The notes beneath the pieces were generated by a model. That model saw only the letters and a program-made list of their open reading frames with translations. It searched no databases and had not been told where the DNA came from. 64,000 nucleotides of DNA from Callaeas wilsoni (taxonomy: Eukaryota; Chordata; Aves; Passeriformes; Callaeidae): assembly GCA_013398955.1 (NCBI GenBank), contig VWPU01012116.1, positions 372,001 through 436,000 of the forward strand, read 5' to 3'. Made by a program: the position numbers and the translations under genes. Shown in pieces: positions 36,101-49,844 of the stretch. Every line of letters starts with the position of its first letter. Position 1 is the stretch's first letter.

Positions 36101-39099
36101 CTGCTTCCCGAGATATAAACATGGGCAGGTTTCCATTGCAGCAAGATGGGTCTGAGAGACATTCTATGATTTTTCAAACATGTGATATGATGGCATTACT
36201 GAATGCCAGTAAAAATCCTGTAAGCGTCCAGAGTCCTCAAATCCCATATGGAAGAGGAAGAGGACACATCTGAGGAAACCAAATAGGTAGAAGTAGCCTT
36301 ATATCTTCTGAATTAAAGAGAAAATAATGAAATTTCATTGTAAGCATGGACTCATAACTGAAAGTAGGATCTTGTCTGGAAGGCTGAAGGAAGTTAAACC
36401 ACTTGAAAGCTCCAGACCCATGCTTTAGGACAATTTTTGAGTCTTAAACTTATAAGCAAAATGTCCATGCATGAAAATTAACAACTAAGTGCTCAGCAAA
36501 ATTCAAATGAAACCTCCTAATCTTTCATTCAAAAATGATGCTGAACGGTGCTATACTTCCAGGTGTCCTCCCAGCAAAGAATTCATTTTCAAGTGCCTTC
36601 TTTTTGATCCCATTGTGTTATGGATTACTGAGCCTAAATCTTGAATTACAAAATAAATCACCTATTAATTACTTCTGTGAAGCATGTTACACACAGTTCC
36701 TATTAAATCATGGAGCCTTAAGACAAGACATACTTATGCATCTGGTGAGAAGGCCTAGAGATAATTGTTTTCAGTAATAGCCATTTTTCTGAAGTCATGA
36801 GCAATTGGTAGAAAAACCTGGAGTTTATTTTTTTAAATTGAAAAATATATCTAAGGTACAAACACAGCTAACTTTTTTGTGTGTACTTAGCTAAAGGTTA
36901 TTTTATTAAAAAGATATTTTTATCCTCTGTTTTTTCCCTCTCCTGCAATTATTCTTTGGAAACCTTATTTATAGAAGGAAATATACAGTTCAGAAAATGA
37001 TATGCCTAACACCCCATCAGTGGAATTTCACAATGGTGGCCCAGATGGATATTGCCATACTAGTCCTTTTATATTTATATGGAGACCTCAAATTCAACCT
37101 ATCCCTTTTAACTTGTATTTTACTCTTATATCTTTTAAAGATTAGCCTCTCTGAAAAATTAGCTGTTATATTTTTCAGCATATGTCTTAATATAATCTTT
37201 GCTGACATAAATTTGCATAAAGGATGTTACCTCAGCAGAGGGGCAAAAAACAGATGGTACAAGAGTTCTGGCTGTATTTTCAGGAATTTTGAATCTGGCA
37301 TGTAGTTTTATCTGAAAAACAGTGTGGCAGAGGGGAAGAAATTCAGAACATAAAAATATTTTATGTGATTCTTCTCCAAATGAAATTTTTCACTGTCTTA
37401 TTTTGAATCTTAATTTGATATTATTTTGAAAATAGGGTGAATAGCACATTCCATAAAATGTTTAGGAAAGTATTATTTTTTCCATCATGCTGAAGTAATG
37501 AGGATGAACAGGTGCTTTGAATTGATGTTAAATGAAATGGAGTCATCAACAGTATTCGTTATTGATGAATAATGATTACTCTCACTGTACAAGTAATTGG
37601 TATTTTCAGAAAGCTTCTGGCTAAGTTTGGTAATCAAGAGCAGAATTCAGAGACAGTGGTAGCTTCCTTTGTTACTTCTTCTTTTGATGTCTTTGGATGA
37701 TCCCTCCAGAACTGAGTTTTGTTTTGAGGGTTACTAACACAGAAGAATTATAACTGATGTAGCTATTTCTCTCATATTTACTGTATGTTGTCATGGATCT
37801 TTATGAGTACTTCATTGCTCTATGCCTTTACAGGGTCTACCTTGGTTATAATGGTCTTTATATTAGTTGCTCTATCTACTAATTTAGTGTCGTAGAGCTT
37901 ACAAAACTGTTATAATAGATAACCTATCTCTCTTTTAATATTCATAAACAGAGTATGTTTTCTGTGGTTCTTCACAAATTATTTTGAATACTTGATATTT
38001 AAAACACATCCTGTCTCATTTCAGCAATCGGTTCTCTATTTTTGAGGTGAAAAAGAAAGTTTTAGAATCTTCTAGGATTCATGGGCTCATTTATCTATAC
38101 GGTTCACTGCTACACCTATTCTCATACTTCTATTTATAATGCAATAAAGTCAGTCATTGTCACTGAAAATGCAGTGATAGAGTAGTAATGGATCACTAAT
38201 TCCGTAGCTTTCATGCCATTTATGTGTAACTAAGCAGTGCAGAGAGTCGGGGTGGAGTAGAACCTGGCACATATTCAGGAAAATGCATTTCCTTTTTCAA
38301 AGTGAAGTGTTGGATGGCTTCACTCGTACTGTAGCTGAGAGGACCCGCCTAGCTGATGGGAGCACTGCAAGCCATGCACCACCAGGGGAAGAGCTGGGGT
38401 GTGGAGGAAGTTGGTTTGGAGATTTGTCAATGCCTCGATCTAAATACCCTATGAAATAATTGATGCGGTACTTGACTAAGAAACAATGGTAACCCTTTAC
38501 ATTTTCCACCAAATATCTCAAACCCCTTGCAAATACCATTAGACTCAAGTGTTCACTAATAAGAATAAATAGCATTTAATAAAAGTGGAACATGCAGTGA
38601 AAGAAGTAATCCTATTTTCTGTTATTAAGTCACTTTCTGGATTTCTCACTAAAGTTGTGCTAGCATTTTTGCATAGATTTTAATCAAGTAAATGGCTCAA
38701 GAGAGCCCTGGTTAATATTATACAGGAAGTCTACTGTAAAACTGGGAACAGAACCCAGATTAGAGGTCATCATGCTTTTGACTAGCAGGGAGATGATAAG
38801 AGCTTGCAGAAAGCTTCACTGCTTCAGCTGTGACTAGTTTTGTAGAATGAATAGTGTGGCATCATATGAATGATTAGTGTGGGTCTAAACATTCTCGGAT
38901 GATTCATTCCCACACACAGCTGGGGAATTGGACTGTCCAGCAGCTCCTGCCCTGGGACAGCCTGCGCCAATGCAATCATATGCGTTCAGCAGACACAGGC
39001 AGGGGAAGAGCCATAATTGCCCCTTTTTTCATTTAGGCATGTCATTCTGGTCTCGATGGGACAAAGTCTGTCTGACAGCTGCTTACTGGTCATGTCCTT
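33104..39099. other. Gene-poor intergenic interval
   Basis: About 6 kb of AT-rich DNA with no recognised gene or transposon. Frames such as 33915-34223 and 36997-37305 (about 100 codons each) lack any domain. A short tandem duplication occurs at 35811-35838 (16-bp unit GGAGATGAAGGCTCTG, about 1.75 copies). A CTCF-like core sits at 38379-38391. Confidence 0.55.
38379..38391 (+). promoter_or_regulatory. Candidate CTCF core motif
   Basis: CCACCAGGGGAAG matches the CTCF core CCASYAGRKGGCR at 11 of 13 positions. The two misses fall in the GC part near the end. Chance occurrence is possible. Confidence 0.22.
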
Positions 39100-40029
39100 T
39101 GGGGGTCAGTTCTGAGGCTGATTCTGTGTAATATGGTCTTAATGAACTGAATGATGAGGCAGAGAAGATATTTGCTGTGCTCTCAGCAGATAATAGTGGG
39201 CAGGGCTGCTCTTAAGAAGGATCTTTGTGGGCTGGAAAAATGCAGGTACTGTGAGAAGCCAAACACGACCAGGTACAGTCCTGCATGTGGGACTGAATAA
39301 CACTGTGCACTGATACAGTGTGCGGATGACTAGCTGGAACCCAGCTTTGGAGGAAAGGCCCTGGGAATCATGGTGAACAACAAACTGACCATCAGCCAGC
39401 AGTGTGTCTTTATACTGAAGAAGGCCGATTGCACCCTGGGCTGTATTACCATGACTGTAGCCAGCAAACAAAGGGAAGTGTCTCTTCCTCCCTGAAGAGT
39501 GTTTGTGAAATCAATTCTGAAGTACTGCATCCCATTTTGGACTCACTAGTGAGATGCTCAGGGGTCTGGAGCACAAGATGTATGAGGAAAAGCTGAGAGG
39601 ATTGGGCTTGAAAAACTCCAGTTTTTAGCTGAAAGCTGTGAGAAGAAAACATTGGGATACAATATTGTTATTGCTGTCCGGAGCTGCCTAGTCTGAGACT
39701 GTACAGAACAAGGAGTGAGAGTCCTCTTGGAGACATGTGGTTTTGAGATGAGAGATGTGAGTTGGTAGGTGAGAATTTTCTTCTAGATGTGATGATTGTC
39801 AGATATAATTCTATGTAAGAAATAGAGATATTTGTTTTTAATCTTGAGGGTGGTCAGACACTGGAACGTGTTGCCCAAAGCATCTTTGGAAGTTCTGTTA
39901 TTTCAGAGATTGATCCAGCTAGACAAGAACATGAGCGACCTACTTGAAATGGACCTTTTTAGAGCAAGAAGTTGAAGTAGATGACTTTGAGAGGTCCCTT
40001 CCAGCCTGAATGATTCTGTGAATCTTTGA
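39100..40029 (+). mobile_element. CR1 LINE fragment in + orientation, old and decayed
   Basis: The only CR1 copy here that reads along the + strand. It opens in the reverse transcriptase region (GGGGGTCAGTTCTGAGGCTG, cognate to the GSVLGPV codons). It continues through a decayed CATCAGCCAGCAGTGTGTCT block and an AAGAAGGCCGATTGCACCCT block, and a GTATGAGGAAAAGCTGAGAGG block. It ends in the CR1 3' tail, TCCCTTCCAGCCTGAATGAT followed by TCTGTGAATCTTTGAT. Many stops, indels and a gap in the middle show that it is dead. Frames on either strand within it are not genes. Confidence 0.9.
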
Positions 40030-41791
40030 TGTCATGAAAACCACAAGTTTTGCCACAGTATGTTAGAAGCTGCTTATCCCGTAAGTTATTGGTTTGAACC
40101 TTCAAAATGAGAGTTATATGGTAACTGAGCAATTATGGCCATAGAGTACAGCTTTATTTTCTGTAAGGCAGTCAGACCTTCTGTGGTTATTTTAAATTGC
40201 AGTCCATTGGAAAAAAAAAATTGAAAAAACAAATTATTGATTATACTGTAGAGCTGACTGATGGCAGATGACACCAATCCCATTTACTTTTCTCTCTCCT
40301 TGATGTCATTTGGACTATATCAGTTTTCATTACAGGAGTTCCTATTTTTACAGTTATGACGACTTTCCTGCAAGGTTTCTCATGCCCGTTTGATTCTGTC
40401 CTCTTGAACTGATGAAATGACCTCAATGCCCCAAAGCACATCATTCTTCTGTTCACATCAGTGGATTTTCTTCCTGTCTCCACCCATTCATGGTTTTGTG
40501 GCTGTCTTCTATAAATGGCTGGCTTTGTGGTACTCACTCCAGGATGCTGCAGCTTCCCAGCTTCATTTGTCATTTGCATTCAAGATACATAAAGCAGGCT
40601 ACACTTCAAATCTTACAGTTTAACACTTGTACCTGCCACTTCCTAGTTCTCCGATTGTGAATCACATATATTGAAAATAAATCATTGCACTTTTGGGTTT
40701 CTTCATTGTTTCAAAAATGTTTGATCTGTGTTATCACAGCAGACACAGCTCTGCCTTTACGAGACAGGAAGCAAGAAATATTAAACAAATGAGAGGGACA
40801 AAAGTAGCAGCTCCACTGAGGCAGCAGGGCACTTTGCAGCAGAAACTACAAGATGGACTAACAGGCTCAGTATATTCATCAAATAGCTGATAGGTTTATG
40901 CCCAACTCCCCAGTGCATGAGAGATGTGTCTGTAAGAACTGGCGCAATACGTTCATGGATATCTAAGTCCAAACAGAACACTCATCTGTGAAAACATGTT
41001 CCAGCTGTGCTCATGCCATAGAGAATGAGAGGCTGAAAGCAACCAGTGGGAAAGTAAAATCTTTTGAATGTTTTGCCATTTATTTCTGACTTCCCTGTAG
41101 CTGGCAAAAAATAAAATTTCTTCTTGAGCTATATTTACTATTGTCACAGTAAAATAAAACCAGGCTGAGGTTTAGTTATGTGTTCTTGGACTACTGCTGT
41201 GGGTTTGTCTAGGCTGGAAGAACAGTGTTTTACACTGTGGTTGGTAAATGGTGCATTGATGTGTAACAACATGGTAGCTTGGGGGTCGATAACCTTAGGA
41301 TTGGCTAGAAGAAAATAGTACTAAAGCTAGTCATACTTAGTGCGGTGACACACTTTTTAAGTACAACCTATATTTTCACACAATAAATAGTAAATGAAAG
41401 TAGAAAACCTGCAAATCTGTTCAGTGTGGAAATACGGCACCAGGACTGCGTATAGGATTAGGAGAAGGGTGTGTCCTTTCTTTGTTCTATTATGCAAACC
41501 AGACAATACATTCGGTAATTCAATCTAATCAGACTTTCACAATCAGGTGCTGGCATAGAAATATAGCAAATATTTCCTGAATCCTTAGCCAGCCACATTT
41601 ACAGCAATTGGGAAAAAATATGACGTGGTAACCCCTTCATTGCCTGTGTCCATCACATGAGAAACAGCAGTCCTATGGACTCACTTTGATCTGATACGCC
41701 GTAGCTACTTACCATGGCAGAAGAGAAATTGCTGCTTATATTTTTACTTCCGTCAAAGTTTCTCCACAGCCTCCCAGGAGCAGGTCTGTTC

Positions 41792-41807
41792 CCACGCTGC
41801 AGCGTGG
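41792..41807. repeat. Perfect 16-bp palindrome
   Basis: CCACGCTGCAGCGTGG is its own reverse complement and contains two CpG sites. No spacer is present, so it would be a dyad binding site more than a hairpin. No matching factor is known to me. Confidence 0.6.
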
Positions 41808-44800
41808 TGAGATTCACCCCAGGTCACCATCAGAGTCCTTCGAGTGTTCCTTTTTAAGGTTCGTTGATAATGAATCTTCCTCTGGGAGCCATGAGGATGT
41901 TTACTAGGCATTTGCAGGTACCTGATCTGTCTTTTATCAGCTGCAAATCAGTCTTCTAAATTACAAGCAAATCAAGGCTTTTAGCAAATGTATTCAAAAA
42001 TTAACTGAAGATTCATGTGAGTTTTCTACAACTGCTAGAAATATCATCCAATAATGTAACATCACAGCTTTGCAGAGCAGGCTGTTAAAATGCCATGGCA
42101 TGGGCAGAGACAAACTAATTAATAAATGAACAAAACCACTTGCATTGTAGAAAGTTCTACTAATGTTAAAAATACTGTCAAAATGTAACTGTGAAATGTA
42201 ACAGCGTTGATTGAGTCACTTTGTGAGTGATTAAGGACAACATTCAGGAACACAAAGAAGATTCATGATTCAGTGAATGACAGACATTACAGTATCTGTG
42301 CAAGGAATGATCAGAACAGAAAAATGGTCCCTGTGCCAGAGCCTTTAAACATAGAGGTCAAAAATTTTCATGATTGTTACATGAAAAAATCCATTTCAGA
42401 AATGAAGTTCTGGATGCAGCTATGTATGCATGCCATCTTAAAATGGATTCTGCTTCCTAGGAAGGCCTTTACTACCCTCAAATCACTCAGAGATGTAAAT
42501 TTACTACCATTCCCTAGTACTGCTTTTCTATTCCTGAGAGATTCCCAGTCCCAGCTGCTTCCCTCAACACTTCTTTGATGACTGGAGCCAGTTAAAAGGG
42601 AAAAAACAATATTCATGACCCTCTACAAGTAAAAAGATCTCAGGTTTCTGACATTAAATCTAAAATTCTTGCAGGAAAGAGTGTGTGGGTGTGCAGCCTG
42701 GAGATTAAATGAAATAATTCTTGCCAGCTTCTGTTGAGCAAATTAAAGTAATAAATACATTTAATTAAATGAATATGTTCAAGGATATTAACTGCTTACA
42801 GAAACTGTATTGAAAAAAAGCAGGTTAAATTCATTATTGGAAATACTTCTATATTTTCTTGTTACTCTCTGTGAAAAGCTAGCAACAATAAGGACCAGAA
42901 AAAGACTTACAATGGTAATTCCAGTCCTTGATGCTGGGAAAAGTTCTCCATTAACTTCAAGAGCATTTAATCAGAGAGCAATTTATGCCTTTTTCATCCT
43001 CAGTTGCAATTTTTCTTAATTTTCAGTTTCAACATGTCTCTTTCTGGGTGAACATCTCGTCTGTTTTCACCAGTTCAGCCATGGTAGTTAAGCTGTGGGA
43101 GCCCTTGCTGCTTAGATGCAGCCTGAGCTGGTGGTGGAGGACTTGGTTTCACACTTGAGAACAGACTTTATGTAACTGTGCCTCGCTGCCTCTGGCAGGG
43201 TAGAGCCACGAGGAATAAAACTGTTCACATATTGCAAGTGGTTTTTATTCTCTTAAATCTCCAGATGTGATGGTGTAATAAGATACCTGAATTCGGGGTA
43301 GATTTAGCAATTTGGAGGAGGATGAAAGTTGCATTGGAATAGGTATAATTTAGGTGTAGTATCCTGGAGGTGTCAGGCAGTCAAGGCAAAAGTTCTTTGA
43401 TTCAAAAATCGAAGAGCTCTCCTTACAAGACCATCATGTGTGAACAGTAGTTCAAGCGAAAGAGGCTACCTTCTAGGTAAGATGTACCGATCTTGTTGTG
43501 GAATCCTGTGTTTTTTGCAAGGTCTGGCAGCTATTACTGGTACAAGTTTTCCCATTGTTTCTTTTTCTCTCCATTTCTGTTATAGTCTTTAGGTTTCGCA
43601 CATGTGATCTTTCCCTCTTTTATTCTTTTTCATCCTTTCTTTTGAAAATCTAAAATGCTCCCAAATTATTTAATTAGGTTCACATTAATAATTTCAATTG
43701 CAAACTTCTTACAATATGTCTTAATTTTTTTTTGTTCTGGCAGAAAGTCAAGGATTGTGCTCCCCAGTCATTAAGACTAACTACCAAACCTGGTTCTAAT
43801 CAGAAGGATCTAAAAGTACTTCTGAGACTGGGGCTACACAGACATTTTGACTCCTTGTTTTTATGAGAATGAATTAAATTTCAGAGTCTGAAGGAGTCTG
43901 TAGTGCACAGGCATGGCTGGGGAAATGTGCATGAACCTAAATGTGGCTGCTTATACCACACTGCTCACAACTCAGGTCCCAGTCAAGATTGTCTTGGGCT
44001 GGTTTTGTTGTTTGGGTTTTTTTGGGTATGAGGGTGGGGTGGGTGCATTTCTGTTTAGTTATCTGGGTTTTTTTTAATAAAATTTCTCTCTCGGGTTTAC
44101 TGACTTAGTTTTCTCAAGGTATCTTTCTCTTATTTTTCTCTAAGGCAGCTATGGGTGACTCATGTGGGCTGGATCAGGATGACCCTATGGTTTGTAAGTA
44201 TTTTCAGGGATCTGGCTGCACCTGTGGCAGAGTTTATTGGTGGAGATCCAGCAGATAATTGCTGGCCAGATTTTAGTTTAGAAAGCAGAGTGAAATTAAT
44301 GATTCTTGCTGCTATCACCCTGCTTTAGAGATAAAAGGTTTTAACAAACTGGATGAAGTCCATACAATTTTTTGCTTAGCATGGCCAGAACTGTGTATGT
44401 TACTAACCAGGTAAGGACAATTATCCTCGTTGCTGTGTCACTCACATATCACTCATGCATGTACCCAGCCCTAGAAAAAATAATCAGATAAATACATATA
44501 GATATGCATCCTGGAAACAAAATTATGTAACTTACTATTTAATTTAATACAACTGTACAATAAATTGTTTGCATCTAGAATAAAAGATTTCTGGTTTGTT
44601 TTACTTTTAATTGAATTACAGAAATAATATCACTTATGCTTTTGTTTTATCCTACAAACTTAAAAAATTCAAAGAATGAACAGAATATTGAATAAATTGA
44701 GACCTACCTGTTTAAGATTGAACTGAGGTGTAAGTGGGAAAAACTGGTAGGCTAAGGCAAGCAGCCTAAAGAGATGGTGCATTGTATCTTTCCTTAGCAG

Positions 44801-47548
44801 GCTTATGTACATATTGACAAACAGAAATGTGATAAAGGGATCTGCTTGGAATCCCACTTGTTTATGATATGGGGCAAAAGAAATGGTGGTTACAGTCAGG
44901 CCTATTACATATGGAGAGTTTGCTCTCTTTTAGTTTTGCAGTTGTCCCCTTCACCTTCTCAAGAGTGCTACAGAAGTGCACAAAGCATACATCTTATCCA
45001 TGGAAATGTATTGGAATGAGAAAAAAGGGTGTTTCGAATTTCTGGATTTCCTCATGTGTGGATGTATACAACTACATTATTTGTTGATGCTCAGTATATA
45101 TTTTCACTATTCCTAATGCAGATTATACTGAGGAGGTGCCAGCATTATTAATGTTGATGTTACCAGTACTACTCAACATGGCATTGCAAACCCTGAATGC
45201 TTTTGCTTCTGTGCAGCATCCCCTTCTTCCCTTTTCTTCACCATCAATTGCTGCTGGAGCAGCAGCTTGGAAGAGGGAATTGTGTTTGCCCTCTCCTTGG
45301 TTATCCCACTCCTATGCCTTCCTAAGAAAACCCTTGAATAGAGTGGAGCAGAACTACAGCACATGTGGGGCTATTGGAAGCCTGCAAATCCCGTTGTGGG
45401 ACTGGGCAATAGAAAGCACTGTGACAGGGTGAGACATCCCAAAAACCTTAAACAGTAAGGGAGACAATTTGTAGCTCTTTTAATTCCTGGCTAAACAGGG
45501 CAGAATGGGAAAGGCAGGTTGGAAGAGGAGAGGAAGAAAAGTGAAACACGTTTTCACAAACATCAGCTGTGAAAAGATATGTAAGTTATCATTACAATTT
45601 TCTGTTATCAGTATTATGAGAAATATGTGTGGTTTTGCCCATCAATACATCTTAGTTACAGACTGTGCTTAGTTTTGATGCACACAGTGTACATATATTC
45701 TGTATCCTTCTGCATTTAAGAAATATCAGATTTCATTACTAGTTCCCAGCTAGCTCGCTGCCACCAAAGTTTTGTGACTTTGTTTCAAGAAGACTGAAAT
45801 GATGACTGAGTTGTGAATAGCAACTTCCCAGCCACTGCTGGTCTCTCTGGGTTCAGTTCAATCAGTTCAAGTCACTTTAGACAAGAAAACCAGTATGATA
45901 CAAATCTATGTGAATATGACATGCATATAAGAATATGACACAAACACCAGAATGTAATGGTAGCTTTAGAAACGCAGAATATTATAGACACAGCTTTAGA
46001 GCCCTAAGTTCTCTTTCCATTGGAAGTTACAAACCTACAGAAGGCTGCTCCAATCTAACTTGAGTGCGTTTCATTCTTAAAAGCAACTGTCAAGGAACTC
46101 CCGACAGGGACTTTAGTTCCACAAGACTTGTGGAACTGGACTCTTTTTTCATACAGTGAATTGGCCACATATTCTTGCAAGCCTGTGCCTGTACCCCTCA
46201 GGATCTGACCTATAGACTATAAATGTCACATCCAAACTTTATTGCAGCAGGGAAGAGAAACTACTTCAATATTTTAAAAGGCTTCTTAGTGAATTCCATC
46301 TGCTGCTAGCAAATCACGACAAAAATGGCCAGAACAGCCAAACTAGTCTGCTTCCACACACACAGATATTCAGATCATACATATTCATATAACTCTCATG
46401 CCAATTATTAGTAAATCCTACCTATCTCTCTCTCCTTTCCCCAGGAAAGCATTGCTTTTGTTCCAGCAGGTGGTGTGCCAAGTGGAACAGAGTGGATGAC
46501 AAAGTGGTAAATCCTAAACCACTATAGTGCTGTCTTTACCTGTCTCTGAAGGGGCTTGTATACGATCAGAATTTTGGCCAGCTGGTGGTTCTTGTGTAGC
46601 TTTGAAGCAGCTTTGTCTTGTTAATCTCATTTTTGCTTCTTTCTCTTCTCCAGCACCAGGCGAGAGAGGTAATCCACAGCTCAGCTGTGGGCCGTGCTTT
46701 CACAGTACTGTGTGGTGCTCATTCAATTTCAATGGACAGTTTCCATGTTTGCTAGGTGAAAGCACTAGTTTACAGTTAGAAGTTTATTTTTCTCTCGACT
46801 TTTTAAAAGCCATGTAAATTGGCCAAATCATGAGGACTTGCTAATTCCAATGTCAAGTCAGTGGCTCCAAAGACTATAAACTCCAAGTGCAAACAGCATT
46901 GTAGCAGCAAAGATAAGTGACTCTAATACTTTAAGATAATTAGGACATAGATGATTTTTTTTTTTTGAATGCGAAGTAAAAGATTTTAATGGTAAAACCA
47001 GGAAAAAAACCATCTTGGCCTCTTTCACAAGAAATAGTGTTTTGAAATATTTATCTTTTTCTGAACTGCACACTGATGTACAAGCTATAAAACCCCACTG
47101 GTGATTAGACAGGAATTATTTAGATACTTGATAGTCATTTTACAATTTGATTCTTGTGGATGAGTTTTCATGTTAACAGTAAAACAATATCTTAACTTCG
47201 TCTCCTTCAGTTACATCAGTTTAGGTTTTGACCTAATTTTAGTATTAAAGAGCTTCCAAAACTAAAATAGCTGGGAGAAATAAAGCTCTATTTCCATTTC
47301 CCCCCTCCTAACTCTTTCCGCATTTTTCTCCCTCCTCTGTACATCCTACTCACCAAGAGCCTAGAACTAATAAAAGACCTTATTTTTTCAGTTGGCGACA
47401 TAAATGTAAATGTGAATTTATGAGAAACAGTGCTAAATGCATTACAGTATATCAGCACTTAAAAAACTTCTGGGCCATTATTTACATGGCATCCTTGTTC
47501 TCCTAAATGTAAATGTATAGAATATTTCAATTTTTTTTTTTTATTCAG

Positions 47549-47776
47549 GATGTCCCTGACCAAATTTGACCAAACATGTCTGGCCTGTTGTGTTTTGGGA
47601 CGAAATTCTAATCTAAACCTGAAGTTTTCGCAGAGAAAATGGGATGAGGACACGGGCGTCAGGCAGAACGGTTCTGTTGGTTTGCCATCAGCTCCCCCTC
47701 GCGGTGAAATTTATTATTGTCTCGTCAGAACCCGTTTGACAGGTTTGCTCACGCGGGTTAGAAGATCCAAATTCTG
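47549..47776 (+). other. CpG-retaining island, possible exon or regulatory element
   Basis: Eleven CpG dinucleotides in 228 bases, in surroundings where CpG is rare. The left edge follows a T13 tract and ATTCAG, a good splice acceptor form. The right edge is followed by GTAATG, a passable donor. The intervening 228 bases are open in the frame starting at ATG 47550 and reach a TAA just past the donor. The 76-residue translation resembles no family I know. A CTCF-like site is inside. It may be a conserved enhancer or insulator, a non-coding exon, or an old insertion. Confidence 0.35.
47689..47707 (-). promoter_or_regulatory. Candidate CTCF site, minus orientation
   Basis: On the minus strand the core reads CCGCGAGGGGGAG, 10 of 13 positions of the CTCF core, with two CpGs. 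The match is imperfect but it sits in the CpG-rich patch. Confidence 0.25.
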
Positions 47777-49844
47777 GTAATGCCTTATAACATCTACAGT
47801 CTGTGGAAAAAAAATATTTAAAGGTCCTCCCTGCTAAATTTTAAAATTTAATTTTGGCTTGAAAAAGACATGGGGAGGGACAACTCTCCATTTCTTGAAT
47901 CAAGAGTGCTTGTAGCAGAATTAAAATATAAAGATGGGAAGTTTAAAACAGTTTTTCATTCTCAGACATGAAGCCCTTATTATTATTTTTACTTCCTGGC
48001 ATTGAAGCTGAGAGTTACATACATAAAAAGGGGTTAAACTGAAAATCTGTGTTGAATGTGATCTTTTTCAGAAGTATGTTGAGATTGTGCTGCTGTTCAT
48101 TTATGTTTCACTTCATTTAAATTTTAGAAAAATTAAACATTATGTCTAACAAAACTGATAATTAAATCTCATTAGACACCACATAAAAGCACTTAAAAAG
48201 CAGACATGCTTGATTCAAGAGGCTGAATTCCACCATTTTTCACTGATATTCAGGCTTCTCTGCTGAACTCAGTTACTTTTAATCAGAATAGATTTGTATA
48301 TTGAAAGCAGACAGTACATGCCTAAAGCTGCAATGTAATTTAGGCAGTCTAAAATCATAACCAGTTAGTATGAATCTCCGTTTTTTTACTCTGCCGAAAT
48401 GAAGATGTCAAAAATAAGATAATTCTGTTAATTAGGGGAAATGAAAATGGAGGTACAACACTTAAGTTTCTATTGCTACCGTGTATGTCAAGTTATGGTT
48501 CAGAAGGGGGTATACAACCAACCATTCCTCTTTTTCTCTCCACTAAAAGACCTGTGGTTATGTGTATCCGCTTTGGTGGCCACCCGAGTACCTGTGTTCC
48601 CTGACACATCCAATTTTCATGTATGTGATGGCTTTGTAGACTTCCCACAGAGAATTAGGGGCATATATGGGTAAAAACTACTCATTTCAGTGTCCTTTGA
48701 AGTCTTATATCTGACATATGGTAAATCTCAAAAGAGCAGTCAAATGTCAGCAAGGGTGTACCCTGCAGTCTTATTATAGTCTCAAAGTTCTGCATTTCTC
48801 ACCTCATTCCATGTGTTTTCCTTCTCTACTTACTATAAGAAAACTATTTTAAACATTGCCAAAGTGATGGGCAGAGTTGAAATTGTGTGTATAAGAGGTT
48901 CCAGACTAGCGTAGAGGAGACTAAATTTGCAAATGCCGTTTCTGGTTCTGTGTTTGGGATTCTGAACAGCTCCTGTTTCTTTCCTCTTTTCTGACATCGC
49001 CTCTGGGAGTGAAATCTTCAAATTTTGTCAGCTTCAGTACTGTGAGGCACACTTAAACATTTCCTGACAATTTGCAGTTGAGCAAATGCCAACCCCTTCT
49101 ACTAACTTCTATTTCTGGGTTAAGATGGATTGACAACCTTATTTGGTGCTGTGGTCATTTATTTGAATATCTTTTAAGGATATTTTTATTTCCCTTTTTA
49201 TTAGTAATAGATCAAAATCTACCACTCCTAAAGTAGTCGAGAAGGCATTTCAGAGCATGTATAACCAGTGTCAAAATGAAGGCAGATGTCACTAAAGAGT
49301 TAATGAAGAAAAGGAATGACATGGGGAGGAGGAATTTGTATGACATCTTTTGACAAGTATCTCATCTGTTGGTTGATTCATACTATGCCACCTACCTTTA
49401 AGACACTAAAAGATTGGCTTATCTCATATTTCTTTTACTTTGCACAGCACAAGCCACGCTCAGTTTGTCATTTTTAGCATTCAGCCCCCTTTTACTCGCT
49501 CAGCAGTCCCAATCCCTGTATTAGGAATGTTAGATGCTACGTCCATAAACCCTCTTAGTTTAGTCTGGTATTGTGGTCCATGAATCAGTCTATCCCCTTT
49601 TTTTGTATGTGATGATATAATTTCCTTTCCATGTCTTCCTGTCTTTCATAAGTTTAATGCTTGCTGGGTGAAGAAGTATTTTACTTGTTTTCAGTAAGCT
49701 TTCTATGAGTATTTCAACAAGCACTACCGAGTTCTCTAATTGCAGGATTTTGTGAATAACAGTTTTGTCTTCAGAACTTCCGTTGCTTTCATGATTTCTT
49801 AAAACCTCTTTAGCCCTGTAGTGAAGACTCACAGCCTTTCCCAT

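Larger units (their letters stand above)
40030..49844. other. Gene-poor intergenic interval
   Basis: About 9.8 kb of AT-rich DNA. No recognised gene or mobile element. Chance frames occur, such as 40241-40579 (minus), 42273-42578 and 45136-45432. The one clear departure from background is the CpG-rich patch at 47549-47776. A 16-bp perfect palindrome lies at 41792-41807. Confidence 0.55.

Noticed and set aside
36997..37305. 102-codon hydrophobic ORF that might suggest a membrane protein
   Set aside because: Hydrophobicity follows from T-rich DNA. There is no promoter, no homology I recognise and no conserved start context.
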